This document shows, one piece after another, positions 52,524 to 61,204 of a DNA stretch of 64,000 nucleotides. Under the pieces are notes generated by a model, which ran no database searches, was not told the DNA's origin, and saw only the letters and a list, made by a program, of their open reading frames with translations. The stretch's first letter is position 1; each line of letters opens with the position of its first letter. Origin of the DNA: Clostridiales bacterium DTU089 (GTDB lineage: Bacteria; Bacillota; Clostridia; Oscillospirales; Acutalibacteraceae); assembly GCA_001513045.1 (NCBI GenBank), contig LFSB01000002.1, forward strand, positions 1-64,000, written 5' to 3'. Position numbers and translations under genes: made by a program.

Positions 52524-52618
52524 CGAGGCTTTAGCTCGCCGTAAGCGCTACGGACTAACCTCGGCATCGGCTTCATAAAAAACCGGCACGGCATCATGCT
52601 TTTCAGCAAAGCCGTGCC
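52524..52618. repeat. Palindrome-rich intergenic element
   Basis: CGAGG (52524-52528) pairs with CCTCG (52559-52563) around an inner CCGTA/TACGG hairpin (52539-52553), and a second 8-bp stem GGCACGGC/GCCGTGCC (52585-52592 and 52611-52618) follows. Neither has a U tract. It lies between the sugar transferase terminator and the MATE gene and resembles a REP/BIME-like extragenic element. Confidence 0.4.
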
Positions 52619-52629
52619 CGCAAATTAAC

Positions 52630-52662
52630 AAAAATAAAAAGGGACTGCTTTCACAGCCCCTT
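52630..52662 (-). terminator. Terminator of the sugar transferase gene
   Basis: On the minus strand AAGGGGCTG pairs with CAGTCCCTT (one G-U pair) around TGAAAG, followed by TTTATTTTT. Confidence 0.88.
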
Positions 52663-52683
52663 GAATGGGCTTACATCTGTATT

Positions 52684-54069
52684 TCAGCTTTCTTCGGGAT
52701 TTTCCTTGTCGCTGTCCGCGTCTTTATCTGAAGGGGCTACGAAAGCCTCGGTGCTCTCCTCGGATTTGAACAGCACCATTATAGTGCGGAACATAAGCGA
52801 AATATCGCTTAAAAGGCTGTATTTTTCAATGTATGTCAGGTCGAGAATAAGCTTGTCCTTGGGGGACGTGTTATATTTTCCGGCGATTTGCGCAAGACCT
52901 GTAAGTCCCGCCTTTGCGCGCAGACGGTATCTGAATTCCGGAAGCTCTTCCGTGTATTTGTCGATATTTTCAATCATTTCCGGACGCGGTCCGACTATGC
53001 TCATGTCTCCGTTGAGGATGTTGAACACCTGAGGTATCTCATCAAGACGGAATTTGCGAAGCACTGCTCCGATTTTTGTAATCCGGTCATCGTCCTTTGT
53101 GACCGATTTATTGACCTGATTGTCCTCACGCATGGTGCGGAACTTGTAGACCTCGAAAATTTTGCCGCCCTTGGTGGCGCGTTTCTGGCGGAAGAACACC
53201 TTTCCGCCGTCATCAAGCTTTATTGCAATGGCAATCGCCGCCATCACAGGACCCGAAACAATGAGCGCAATCAGTGATATGAATACGTCCATCGTGCGTT
53301 TTACAAGGCGCTGCTCAAAGGTCAGCTCCTTTACATAGAAGGACATCAGGGATTTGTCATCAAGAACGGTGCGCTTAGCGCTCAGCGCAACAATATCACA
53401 CATTTCAAGGGTGTAGTATATGTTTTTGTTTTGCTCGTAGCAATATTCAATAAGCAGCGTGCGAGATTCAATGGGAACCTCGTGGAAAAATATGGTGTCG
53501 TTTGCGGCAATGGCATCATACACGTTTCGGTCTGTATCCTTTACCACGCAGGTTATGTTGTATTGCTTCTTATATCGCTCTATCTTCTTGATAAGGTCAG
53601 CGGGGTCGTAGTTCTCTGCGGTAATAACACAGCATTTCGCGGGCTTGTTGATTTTAAAATAAAGGAAGTTGCCGAAATAGGTGAAGATTATAATCAGCGC
53701 GCATTGAAGCGAAAACACGGCAAACAGCAGCCACGGGGAGGCATATACAAATTTTTCACCGTTTATATTGGCAAGCATTATACAAAGCTGGACATGGGTT
53801 ATGAAGTCGGTCAGGAAAACCGCGGTAACCAGCGAATAGATGATGGCCTTGCTTTTTTGAACACCTATTGCATAGCCGCCGTAAACCCGCGTAAATAAAA
53901 AGATGAGAACCGAAAAGCTGAGCATTGTGACACCGGTAGTTCTTGACAGCTCAAGCACCCACGGATAATCTATGCTGAAAATTACGAAGAATGAAATAAA
54001 CAAAGAGGCGAAGACAACAAGCTTGAGCAAAAACAGAAGGCTTTTTTGAAAACGGCGAAGAAAATTCAT
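52684..54069 (-). CDS. Polyprenyl glycosylphosphotransferase (sugar transferase)
   Basis: 461 residues. Four or five N-terminal membrane helices, a CoA-binding-like middle part, then the bacterial sugar transferase domain: KRTMDVFISLIALIVSGPVMAAIAIAIKLDDGG followed by VFFRQKRATKGGKIF, KFRTMR, RLDEIPQVFNILNGDMSIVGPRPE and RAKAGLTGLAQIAGKYN. Such enzymes transfer sugar phosphate to undecaprenyl phosphate and start assembly of exopolysaccharide or glycan. No other polysaccharide genes are adjacent, so the target glycan is unknown. Confidence 0.94.
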   Translation of the reverse strand: MNFLRRFQKSLLFLLKLVVFASLFISFFVIFSIDYPWVLELSRTTGVTMLSFSVLIFLFTRVYGGYAIGVQKSKAIIYSLVTAVFLTDFITHVQLCIMLANINGEKFVYASPWLLFAVFSLQCALIIIFTYFGNFLYFKINKPAKCCVITAENYDPADLIKKIERYKKQYNITCVVKDTDRNVYDAIAANDTIFFHEVPIESRTLLIEYCYEQNKNIYYTLEMCDIVALSAKRTVLDDKSLMSFYVKELTFEQRLVKRTMDVFISLIALIVSGPVMAAIAIAIKLDDGGKVFFRQKRATKGGKIFEVYKFRTMREDNQVNKSVTKDDDRITKIGAVLRKFRLDEIPQVFNILNGDMSIVGPRPEMIENIDKYTEELPEFRYRLRAKAGLTGLAQIAGKYNTSPKDKLILDLTYIEKYSLLSDISLMFRTIMVLFKSEESTEAFVAPSDKDADSDKENPEES

Positions 54070-54121
54070 TTTTATCCACCTTTATTATATATAAAAATTG
54101 AATTATGCATAGTTTAACGAC

Positions 54122-54150
54122 ATTCTACAACAAAATACGTATAATGTCAA
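54122..54150 (-). promoter_or_regulatory. Promoter of the sugar transferase gene
   Basis: Minus-strand TTGACA (54150-54145), 17-bp spacer, TAGAAT (54127-54122), about 50 bases upstream of the ATG. Confidence 0.85.
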
Positions 54151-54239
54151 TCTCGTTAATACTTTGTTCACAATACATCTTCAAAAAACGGGTTTGGATT
54201 TAATCAAAAAAATAAATCGGAAAAAATTGAATTTTGCTA

Positions 54240-54268
54240 TTGGCAGAGGTTGCTTTTTGCATTATAAT
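54240..54268 (+). promoter_or_regulatory. Promoter of hprK
   Basis: TTGGCA (54240-54245), 17-bp spacer, TATAAT (54263-54268). A start of hprK before 54275 is thereby unlikely. Confidence 0.82.
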
Positions 54269-54318
54269 ATCCTTGATTGTGCCGGACGGCTTGTTCGGCT
54301 TTCGGAAGGAGGCTGCGC

Positions 54319-55275
54319 ATGAGTAAATACACTGTTGCGCTTTCCAAAATAATCAAGGACCAGTCACTTGAGGTTTTATATCTGCCCGATGGTGCGGACG
54401 GGCTTCTTATTGTATCGCAGGACGTGAATCGTCCGGGGCTTATGCTTGCGGGATATGATGACTATTTTGACCGCGAGCGCGTTCAGTTCCTCGGGCTTGC
54501 CGAGATGGGCTATCTCAACAGCCTTGATGAGGATACAAAGCTTGAACGCATGGAAAAGTTCATCGGCACACAGCCCTCGGCGGTTATTATAACGCGCGGA
54601 CTTGAGTGTCCGGAGAACCTCATGGCTATTGTGGCGAAGTACGAGGTTCCGCTGCTGAGAACCGAGGAATCAACCTCAAGCTTTATGGCAACGCTTATAA
54701 GCTACCTCGGCGTTGAGCTTGCCCCGAGAATAACGCGTCACGGGGTGCTTGTAGAGGTTTCCGGAGAGGGTGTGCTCATTCTCGGAGACAGCGGAGTGGG
54801 TAAAAGCGAAACTGCTGTCGAGCTTATAAAGAGAGGACACAGGCTGATAGCCGATGACGCAGTTGAGATACGCAGAGTGTCCTCAAGGACTCTTGTAGGC
54901 TCTGCCCCCGATAACATCAGGCATTTCATTGAGCTTAGGGGCATAGGCGTTGTCAATGCAAGAAACATCTTCGGTATGGGCGCTGTAAAGCTGACGGAGA
55001 AAATCGACATGGTTATACAGCTTGAACCGTGGGACAGCTCAAAGGCTTATGACAGGTTGGGTATAGACGAGGAATACATGACAATACTCGATATACGGGT
55101 TCCGGTGACAACGGTTCCGGTAAAGCCGGGAAGAAACCTTGCTATTATAATAGAAATAGCGGCAATGAACAACAGGCAGAAAAAGCTCGGCTATAACGCC
55201 GCGCACGAGCTTATGCAGCAGCTCGGTATGGATGAGGGAGAGCCGAAATCCAGAGAAATTGAAGTCTGGCACTGA
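54319..55275 (+). CDS. hprK: HPr kinase/phosphorylase
   Basis: 318 residues from ATG 54319, AAGGAGG upstream (54304-54310); an in-frame start at 54277 lies too near the promoter. Walker A is ILGDSGVGKSETA with the family motif RHGVLVEVSGEGV before it, and the signature LRGIGVVNARNIFG follows. Phosphorylates HPr at Ser46 to mediate carbon catabolite repression. It heads a unit that continues with ROK glucokinase and murB. Confidence 0.97.
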   Translation: MSKYTVALSKIIKDQSLEVLYLPDGADGLLIVSQDVNRPGLMLAGYDDYFDRERVQFLGLAEMGYLNSLDEDTKLERMEKFIGTQPSAVIITRGLECPENLMAIVAKYEVPLLRTEESTSSFMATLISYLGVELAPRITRHGVLVEVSGEGVLILGDSGVGKSETAVELIKRGHRLIADDAVEIRRVSSRTLVGSAPDNIRHFIELRGIGVVNARNIFGMGAVKLTEKIDMVIQLEPWDSSKAYDRLGIDEEYMTILDIRVPVTTVPVKPGRNLAIIIEIAAMNNRQKKLGYNAAHELMQQLGMDEGEPKSREIEVWH

Positions 55276-55308
55276 AAAAAGATATAAAAATCAAGGAGGA
55301 TATATATA

Positions 55309-56256
55309 ATGTACAGAGTAGGCGTGGATTTGGGCGGCACAAACATAGCTGTCGGGGTAGTTGACGAAAACAACAAAATCATAGGCAGAGGCAAGGTGAA
55401 AACTGCGCTTCCGCGTCCCGCCGCGGCGATATTCGATGATATCAAGCTTGCGGTGGACCAGGCAATAGAGGATGCGAAAATTTCTATGGACGAGGTTGTT
55501 TCCGTCGGCGTGGGAACTCCCGGCTCCGTGAATAAGAACAACGGCTACATAGAGTTTGCCAACAATCTCGAGTTTGAAAACGTTCCCGCAAAGGAAATGC
55601 TTGAGCAGAGAATAGGCAAGACCGTTTATCTTGATAACGATGCAAACTGCGCCGCTCTGGGAGAGGCTGTCGGCGGCTGCGGAAACGGCGTAAAGAATTT
55701 TGTCGCCATAACTCTCGGCACGGGCGTGGGCAGCGGAATAATAGTTGACGGCAAGCTTGTAAACGGCGTCAACTTTGCAGCCGGTGAAATGGGTCACATG
55801 GTAATTTGTGTTGACGGCGAGCAGTGCAACTGCGGCAGACGAGGCTGTTGGGAGCGCTATGCCTCCGCGACCGCGCTTATAGCTCAAACCAAGGATGCCA
55901 TGCGTCATGACCATGACAGCAAGATGTGGGAGCTTGTTCACGACAATATTGACAGTGTGTCCGGCAGAACCGCGTTTGACGCTATGCGTTTGGGAGACGC
56001 TACCGGTAAGGCTGTTGTTGACAGGTATATTTATTATGTCGCGTGCGGTATCATAAACATAATCAATGCGCTTCAGCCGGATATTATTTGTGTCGGCGGC
56101 GGCGTCGGTCACGAGGGAGAGACGATACTCGCTCCCCTTCGCCGTCATGTTGAGCGCGAGCGTTACAGCATATATGCGAAAAACCAGACTAAGCTTTGCA
56201 GCGCACAGCTCGGAAACGATGCCGGAATAATCGGCGCGGCATTGCTCGATTTTTAA
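55309..56256 (+). CDS. ROK-family glucokinase
   Basis: 315 residues. GVDLGGTNIAVGVVD is the ATP phosphate loop; the ROK zinc motif appears as CNCGRRGCWERYAS; sugar site residues lie in LDNDANCAALGE and GEMGHM. Phosphorylates glucose (possibly other hexoses). It starts 33 bases after hprK with AAGGAGG, and is followed by murB 17 bases later. Confidence 0.93.
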   Translation: MYRVGVDLGGTNIAVGVVDENNKIIGRGKVKTALPRPAAAIFDDIKLAVDQAIEDAKISMDEVVSVGVGTPGSVNKNNGYIEFANNLEFENVPAKEMLEQRIGKTVYLDNDANCAALGEAVGGCGNGVKNFVAITLGTGVGSGIIVDGKLVNGVNFAAGEMGHMVICVDGEQCNCGRRGCWERYASATALIAQTKDAMRHDHDSKMWELVHDNIDSVSGRTAFDAMRLGDATGKAVVDRYIYYVACGIINIINALQPDIICVGGGVGHEGETILAPLRRHVERERYSIYAKNQTKLCSAQLGNDAGIIGAALLDF

Positions 56257-56273
56257 GTCAGAGGAGCGGTTCA

Positions 56274-57179
56274 ATGATTTCAGAAGGTGCTTATGAGCGT
56301 GTATTTTCCGGACTTGACTGTGATATCGCGGAAAATGCTCCGATGTCGCAGTACACAAGCTTCCGTACCGGAGGTGCGGCGGATGTGCTTGTTACGCCGC
56401 ACAGCACGGACGCGCTTCGTGAGAGCCTTTGCGTCTGTGCCGAAAAAGGCATAGCGGCTGCCGTCATAGGCAACGGCAGCAATTTGCTCGTATCGGATGA
56501 CGGAGTCCGCGGGGCGGTTATACGCACGGCATCCGGGCTTTGCGATATCCGAATGGCGGATGAAACGGTGATTTTTTGCGAAGCCGGCGTTCCGCTTTCA
56601 AGGCTTTGTATGTTTGCATTGGAAAATTCGCTTACAGGGCTTGAGTTCGCATACGGAATACCCGGTACCGCCGGAGGGGCAGCCTTTATGAATGCCGGTG
56701 CGTACGGCGGAGAGATGAAGGATGTGCTTCTCGGCTGCTCTCATATAACTCCCTCGTTTGAAAAGGGCAGTCTTGAGGGCGAGGAGATGCGGCTCGGTTA
56801 TCGCACAAGCGCATACTCCTCAAACGGCTGCGTAATAACGGATATGCTTGTTTCGCTTGAGAGGGCGGACCGGCACGATATACGCGGAAAAATGGATGAA
56901 TTGCTTGCGCGTCGGAAGGAAAAACAGCCGCTTGAATATCCGAGCGCCGGCAGCACTTTTAAGCGTCCTCAGGGCAATTACGCAGGAGCGCTCATAGAAC
57001 AGTGCGGACTGAAGGGCTTTTCGATAGGCGGAGCGCAGGTCAGCGAAAAGCACGCCGGTTTTGTAATAAATCGCGGCGGTGCGACCTCGGCGGACATAAT
57101 CATGCTTATGCAGCACATTAAAAAAACGGTTTTCGAGCAAACGGGAGTTGTGCTTGAGCCGGAGGTAAGGATGCTGTAA
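56274..57179 (+). CDS. murB: UDP-N-acetylenolpyruvoylglucosamine reductase
   Basis: 301 residues from ATG 56274 with GAGGAG upstream; an in-frame start at 56196 lies inside the glucokinase gene. FAD-binding features: YTSFRTGGAADVLV near the start, AAVIGNGSNLLVSDDGVRGAVI, GIPGTAGGAAFMNAGAYG and SAGSTFKRP, with the closing EQCGLKGFSIGGAQVSEKHAGFVIN. Reduces UDP-GlcNAc-enolpyruvate in peptidoglycan synthesis. Ends the hprK unit; a hairpin follows. Confidence 0.97.
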   Translation: MISEGAYERVFSGLDCDIAENAPMSQYTSFRTGGAADVLVTPHSTDALRESLCVCAEKGIAAAVIGNGSNLLVSDDGVRGAVIRTASGLCDIRMADETVIFCEAGVPLSRLCMFALENSLTGLEFAYGIPGTAGGAAFMNAGAYGGEMKDVLLGCSHITPSFEKGSLEGEEMRLGYRTSAYSSNGCVITDMLVSLERADRHDIRGKMDELLARRKEKQPLEYPSAGSTFKRPQGNYAGALIEQCGLKGFSIGGAQVSEKHAGFVINRGGATSADIIMLMQHIKKTVFEQTGVVLEPEVRML

Positions 57180-57200
57180 CTTAAAAACAAGAATTAAAAC

Positions 57201-57258
57201 AGGAGCTGTCGTGCTCGGAACAGAACAAAAAATTCTGTATTCGTGTGTGGCAGCTCCT
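57201..57258 (+). terminator. Terminator after murB
   Basis: AGGAGCTGTC pairs with GGCAGCTCCT across a 40-base loop that itself holds a CAGAACAAAAAATTCTG hairpin; TTCGTTTTT follows at 57258. Confidence 0.65.
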
Positions 57259-57412
57259 TCGTTTTTGGTGCGTTTCAATATTTTCAACATAATTACTTTA
57301 CTTTTCAAAAAAAATATGTTAACATTTTATAAATACATCATCGTGGTTCAGAATGTGTGCTTGGGGGGAGCGCATGTTCTTTGCTTTTCGATGAAAGGAA
57401 AGGGTGTATGCG

Positions 57413-58306
57413 ATGGCAAACTGTCCTAAGTGCGATTACAAGCTGAAGCTTACCGACTGGCGGCAAAAATGTCCCAAGTGCGGGGCGAACCTGGTGCTTT
57501 ACGATTTGCAGGAGCGGCTCATGAAGGAGGCGGATGTCGCAGAGGTTCAGCAGTATCACTTTCAGAAGAAGGTTGACAGGCTGAAGGCTGCGTTTGTAGG
57601 CTCAAAATATGCGATAATCCGGATTGTCACGAGTCTGCTGCCGGTTTTGGGTATTCTGATTCCCTTTGTCAAGGTGAGCACCGACGCTCCGCTTTCAAAG
57701 TTCAGCGGAACCCTCGGAGCCATACAGCTTTACATGGGAATCGACAAAAAGACCATTGATATCGATGCTCTTTTAAGCTCGATAACCGCGGACGCCACAA
57801 AGGCGGTAATGCTTCCGGTGGCTGTTGCGGCGGTATTACTGGTTCTTTCTCTTGTTTTTACTCTACTGCACTTTGTATTTCTGACACTTGCCTCTTCCCC
57901 TAAGGGTAAGCTCCGGAATTATATTTTTGACGCACTTATCGCAGCGTCAACACTCGGCTCATGTATCGCATTTTTATGTGTGCCGGACAGTGAGTTTTTT
58001 AAAGGCTCGCTCTTTATAGGGGCCTTCACGCAAATACTGCTTGTTGCGGCATGCATTGTGTTTGACGTGCTTGCCTTCAAGAATGCACCGCCTATCAAGC
58101 ATAAGCAGTGCTATGTCGGCGGCATTCCTATTGAGGAGTATTTTAAAATGGTTGAGGACGGTGTCCCCGCCAAGGAGCTCAGAGCCGAAATGTACAGGAG
58201 GCTCAACGCTATTCAGGCTGAAAAGGATGCGGAAATTGCAGCCGCCGAAGCCAAAAAAGCATCTGAGGATGCCGAGAAAGCAGAGAAGGAGGCTGTGGCA
58301 AAATGA
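57413..58306 (+). CDS. Zinc-ribbon membrane protein with coiled tail
   Basis: 297 residues from ATG 57413 (AAAGGAAAGGG upstream). N-terminal zinc ribbon: C4/C7 and C20/C23. Four membrane helices follow (about 65-85, 125-155, 165-190 and 200-225), and the tail (260-297) is a charged Glu/Lys/Ala coiled-coil-like stretch. The last four bases overlap the start of the GPH transporter, so the pair is translated together and probably works together. No enzyme motif is visible; I do not recognise a named family. Confidence 0.65.
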   Translation: MANCPKCDYKLKLTDWRQKCPKCGANLVLYDLQERLMKEADVAEVQQYHFQKKVDRLKAAFVGSKYAIIRIVTSLLPVLGILIPFVKVSTDAPLSKFSGTLGAIQLYMGIDKKTIDIDALLSSITADATKAVMLPVAVAAVLLVLSLVFTLLHFVFLTLASSPKGKLRNYIFDALIAASTLGSCIAFLCVPDSEFFKGSLFIGAFTQILLVAACIVFDVLAFKNAPPIKHKQCYVGGIPIEEYFKMVEDGVPAKELRAEMYRRLNAIQAEKDAEIAAAEAKKASEDAEKAEKEAVAK

Positions 58307-59871
58307 GTGAGCTTATGAATGAAGCCGCAAGTGCAGTCGAAGAGCTTGCAAAAAACGAAGCGCTCGATAATGACGGCATAGATTACACTATCGGCAAGGC
58401 TCCGGCTTACATGAACCGAACCTTTTGCTCAACCCGCGAGAGAGTGGCGTATATTCTCAAAACGAGCGTCGGCACTCTGGGTCTCGGCAAATACGATGTA
58501 AGCTCGGATTACTATCTTTACAAAATACTCGGTTTACAGCCTACGGCTCTGGCAAAGGCAAAAATAGGTCTCGGCATATATGATATGGTCAACGACCCTC
58601 TGTCCGCGGCAATCATTGACAACATGCGCTCTCGCTGGGGAAAATTCAAGCCGTTTCAGTATTTGAGTCTTATACCCAGCTTCGCAGTGGGCCTGATAAC
58701 CTGTCTGCTTCCCATGATTTTTGCCTCGGGCGGCTTCGGTGATACAAAAAAGCTGTGGGTTTATATGGCACTGTCATATTTGGGCGAAACGATAGGCGCA
58801 TTCTTCGGCGGAGGCGGATACATAGACAACGTCTTTACCCCTAACCCGAATGAAAGAACGGCATTGCTTACGGTTTCAAAATTCTTTTCCGGTTCAAAAT
58901 TTCCGGAGCAGGTTGCAGGAATCATAATCGACCTTGTCGATAACGGTAAGCTCGATTTGAGCATTGTCAAAGCCTATGTAATAATGAAAACCGCATGGTG
59001 GCTTATATCGGTTCTGCCGAATATTTATTGGACGATTGTCAGCAGAGAACGTGTTCCCCAGTCGGAGAAGCCGCCAAATCCCATTCACGGAATCCTGTCT
59101 GTGTTTAAAAACATACCCTTGCTTGTCTATACGCTCTCCGGAGCTGTTGACGGAATAGATATAGGAACAAGTGAGACACTCTATTATTCCGAGGTTCTTC
59201 ACTTTACGATGCTTCCCACGATAGCGGGAATACCCGGTTCGCCGATTTCATACGCCAGCTATGCTGTAGCCCCCAAGCTGAGAAGACGTTTTTCAACAAA
59301 GCGTCTGTGGATGATGCAGCGCGGTTCGATAGTTGCATCGGAGGGTGCGTTCTTCCTCGTCGGCTGCATAGGCGGCAAGGAGCACGGACTTTATAAGCGC
59401 GTCGCACCCATGCTTATAACCTTCATGCTCGGTAACTGTCTCGAAATGTTCTTCTATGCCACTAAAAAAATAGTCGGCGCGGAAATCAATTACGAGGTGC
59501 TCGATTACTGCGAGTGGAAGAACGGTTACCGTGTTGAAGCGACGATAAACCTGCTCACGGGATATTTCGGAAAAGTCCGCGGAATTTTCCTGAATTTAAT
59601 CAATGCCTGGCTGCTTGAGAAATGGGCGGGCTTTGAAACGGGAATCGGAATTGAGCAGACTCCCGAGGCAAAGTGGAAGATGTTCCTCGCCGCGCACGGT
59701 CCGCATCTTTTGTTCGATGTCATCAGTCTTCTGCCGATGCTTCTTTACAACATTGATAAGCATACGCGTGATAAGATGTATGCAGATCTCGAAAGAACGC
59801 GTGCGGAAACCGCAATTAAGGCGACAGTATCAAAAGCACCAAGTGATGCCCCTTCGGATGAACAACCGTAA
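58303..59871 (+). CDS. GPH/MFS-type sugar transporter
   Basis: 522 residues, about 11-12 membrane helices. The opening DMVNDPLSAAIIDNMRSRWGKFKPFQ is the typical signature of the glycoside-pentoside-hexuronide:cation symporter family (MFS_2). A putative C-terminal hydrophilic extension of 40 residues (ERTRAETAIKATVS) follows. Likely brings in an oligosaccharide or uronide; substrate unknown. Overlaps the zinc-ribbon gene by ATGA. A terminator follows 14 bases after the stop. Confidence 0.85.
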   Translation: MSELMNEAASAVEELAKNEALDNDGIDYTIGKAPAYMNRTFCSTRERVAYILKTSVGTLGLGKYDVSSDYYLYKILGLQPTALAKAKIGLGIYDMVNDPLSAAIIDNMRSRWGKFKPFQYLSLIPSFAVGLITCLLPMIFASGGFGDTKKLWVYMALSYLGETIGAFFGGGGYIDNVFTPNPNERTALLTVSKFFSGSKFPEQVAGIIIDLVDNGKLDLSIVKAYVIMKTAWWLISVLPNIYWTIVSRERVPQSEKPPNPIHGILSVFKNIPLLVYTLSGAVDGIDIGTSETLYYSEVLHFTMLPTIAGIPGSPISYASYAVAPKLRRRFSTKRLWMMQRGSIVASEGAFFLVGCIGGKEHGLYKRVAPMLITFMLGNCLEMFFYATKKIVGAEINYEVLDYCEWKNGYRVEATINLLTGYFGKVRGIFLNLINAWLLEKWAGFETGIGIEQTPEAKWKMFLAAHGPHLLFDVISLLPMLLYNIDKHTRDKMYADLERTRAETAIKATVSKAPSDAPSDEQP

Positions 59872-59885
59872 CAAGCACAATAACA

Positions 59886-59925
59886 AACGGCACGGAGCTT
59901 TCAGCTTCCGTGCCGTTAAATTTTA
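59886..59925. terminator. Bidirectional terminator
   Basis: AACGGCACGGA (59886-59896) pairs with TCCGTGCCGTT (59907-59917), with an inner GCT/AGC pairing, then AAATTTTATTT. It separates the transporter gene from the convergent M28-like gene. Confidence 0.9.
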
Positions 59926-59936
59926 TTTGCCGGATA

Positions 59937-61184
59937 TCAGAAGCTCCTGAGCCCTATCTTATCGTAAATCATCACGGTCTCGAGAAGAATGTTAAGCCCT
60001 TCGGAGATGCATTCCGGGTTTGTCGTGTTCCACGAGTCAAAATGAGTGTGGTAATATTTTTGCGGAGGCTTTTTTGCCGCCGAGAGCGCTGTTGCTTCAA
60101 ATCCGGCAGCGGAGAATGCCGCCGAATCGGACGCACCGCAGTACATCGGACGCTTATCAATGTCGCGGCCGAGGTTTTCCGCCGCAGTAACAAGCAGCTC
60201 TGTGGCGCGTTCACCGCTCTTGGTGATTTTTGCGGAATCGCTTGTACAGGCGGTAAGCTCATCAATGTCAAAGAGTGCCTCGGCGGATATAAATACGGTT
60301 TCAATCTTTTTCATCTCAGCGGAATGCTTTTTCGCAAAAGCCGCTGCTCCGCGAAGCCCGGCTTCGTTTGAGCCGGTTATAAGACAGCATACCTGAGTGT
60401 GCTCAAAGCGCAGCTCTCTTTCTGCAAGAAGCTTCATAAGCGCAATTGCCGTAAAGCAGCCGGAAAGGTCGTCGTTTGCACCGTCAGACACTTTTTTGCG
60501 TGAACCTGAAAACATAAGAGCGGCATAGCAGGGCAGAAAGCAGAGCATGAGTATTGCTCCCGCAAGCCATATACCGGATACGCTTTTTGCGTCTGTAAAG
60601 GTGTATGCGAAGCAGATGAGCACGGATATTACGGAGCCTGCCGGAGCGAGCACGCGCGAGGCGAACTCTGCGGCACGGTTTTCAGCAGCATACCAGCGGT
60701 TTTCCTCTGCCGCGTCGGCATGAGCGCAGATAACTATCCGTCTTGACGTTTCACCGGAGGAGTTCCTCACTGCGAATACATTTCGCGAGACAGCCTTTTT
60801 AAAGAGGAAATCAATAAATTGACGCCTGAACAGCTGCTCGTATACGTATATCAGCAGTGCCGCAAAGGCAAACAGCGTCGCCGCGGCGGGATAAATAATG
60901 TCGGCCTTGCCGGATGTCCATTTGTTGAGTATAAAGATTAACGCGGAGAATGTCATGAGCAGCCCTATGAGCACAGCCGAACCCGATTTTGCTCTCGGAT
61001 GCACCGTGAATTCCTCGGTTTTAACCTCATCCGCAAAGCCTCCGAGCTCATCGGAAAAATATTTTTGCGCATCAGTCTCGCCCTGAGAGCCTGAGGTTCT
61101 CGGTTCTATAGAGTCACATACGTGTCGGATACCGTCGGACATGTATTTTATTGTGCTTTCGTCCGGAGCCTCGGAAATACGCAT
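59937..61184 (-). CDS. Membrane-embedded M28-like peptidase, altered active site
   Basis: 415 residues. Two membrane helices (about 70-90 and 95-115) precede the M28 core. The first ligand H is in VICAHADA; about 80 residues later comes GANDDLSG, and in between lie two more helices (about 185-205 and 215-235) where M28 enzymes normally have a short link. The next motif is TGSNEAGLRGA: the normal EE pair is NE, so the general base is missing while the zinc-ligand Glu is kept. The next ligand is ISAEAL and the last YYHTHFDSW. So it may be a reduced or inactive peptidase. It follows the GH4 gene by 20 bases in the same direction. Confidence 0.8.
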   Translation of the reverse strand: MRISEAPDESTIKYMSDGIRHVCDSIEPRTSGSQGETDAQKYFSDELGGFADEVKTEEFTVHPRAKSGSAVLIGLLMTFSALIFILNKWTSGKADIIYPAAATLFAFAALLIYVYEQLFRRQFIDFLFKKAVSRNVFAVRNSSGETSRRIVICAHADAAEENRWYAAENRAAEFASRVLAPAGSVISVLICFAYTFTDAKSVSGIWLAGAILMLCFLPCYAALMFSGSRKKVSDGANDDLSGCFTAIALMKLLAERELRFEHTQVCCLITGSNEAGLRGAAAFAKKHSAEMKKIETVFISAEALFDIDELTACTSDSAKITKSGERATELLVTAAENLGRDIDKRPMYCGASDSAAFSAAGFEATALSAAKKPPQKYYHTHFDSWNTTNPECISEGLNILLETVMIYDKIGLRSF

Positions 61185-61204
61185 ATCAGCACCGCCTTTA
61201 AAGA

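Noticed and set aside
55291..56358. A 355-codon minus-strand open frame opposite the ROK glucokinase gene
   Set aside because: The plus frame has the clear ROK motifs; the antisense frame is low-complexity shadow without start signals.
57211..57429. A 72-codon plus-strand frame over the murB terminator
   Set aside because: It lies across a terminator hairpin and has no ribosome site.
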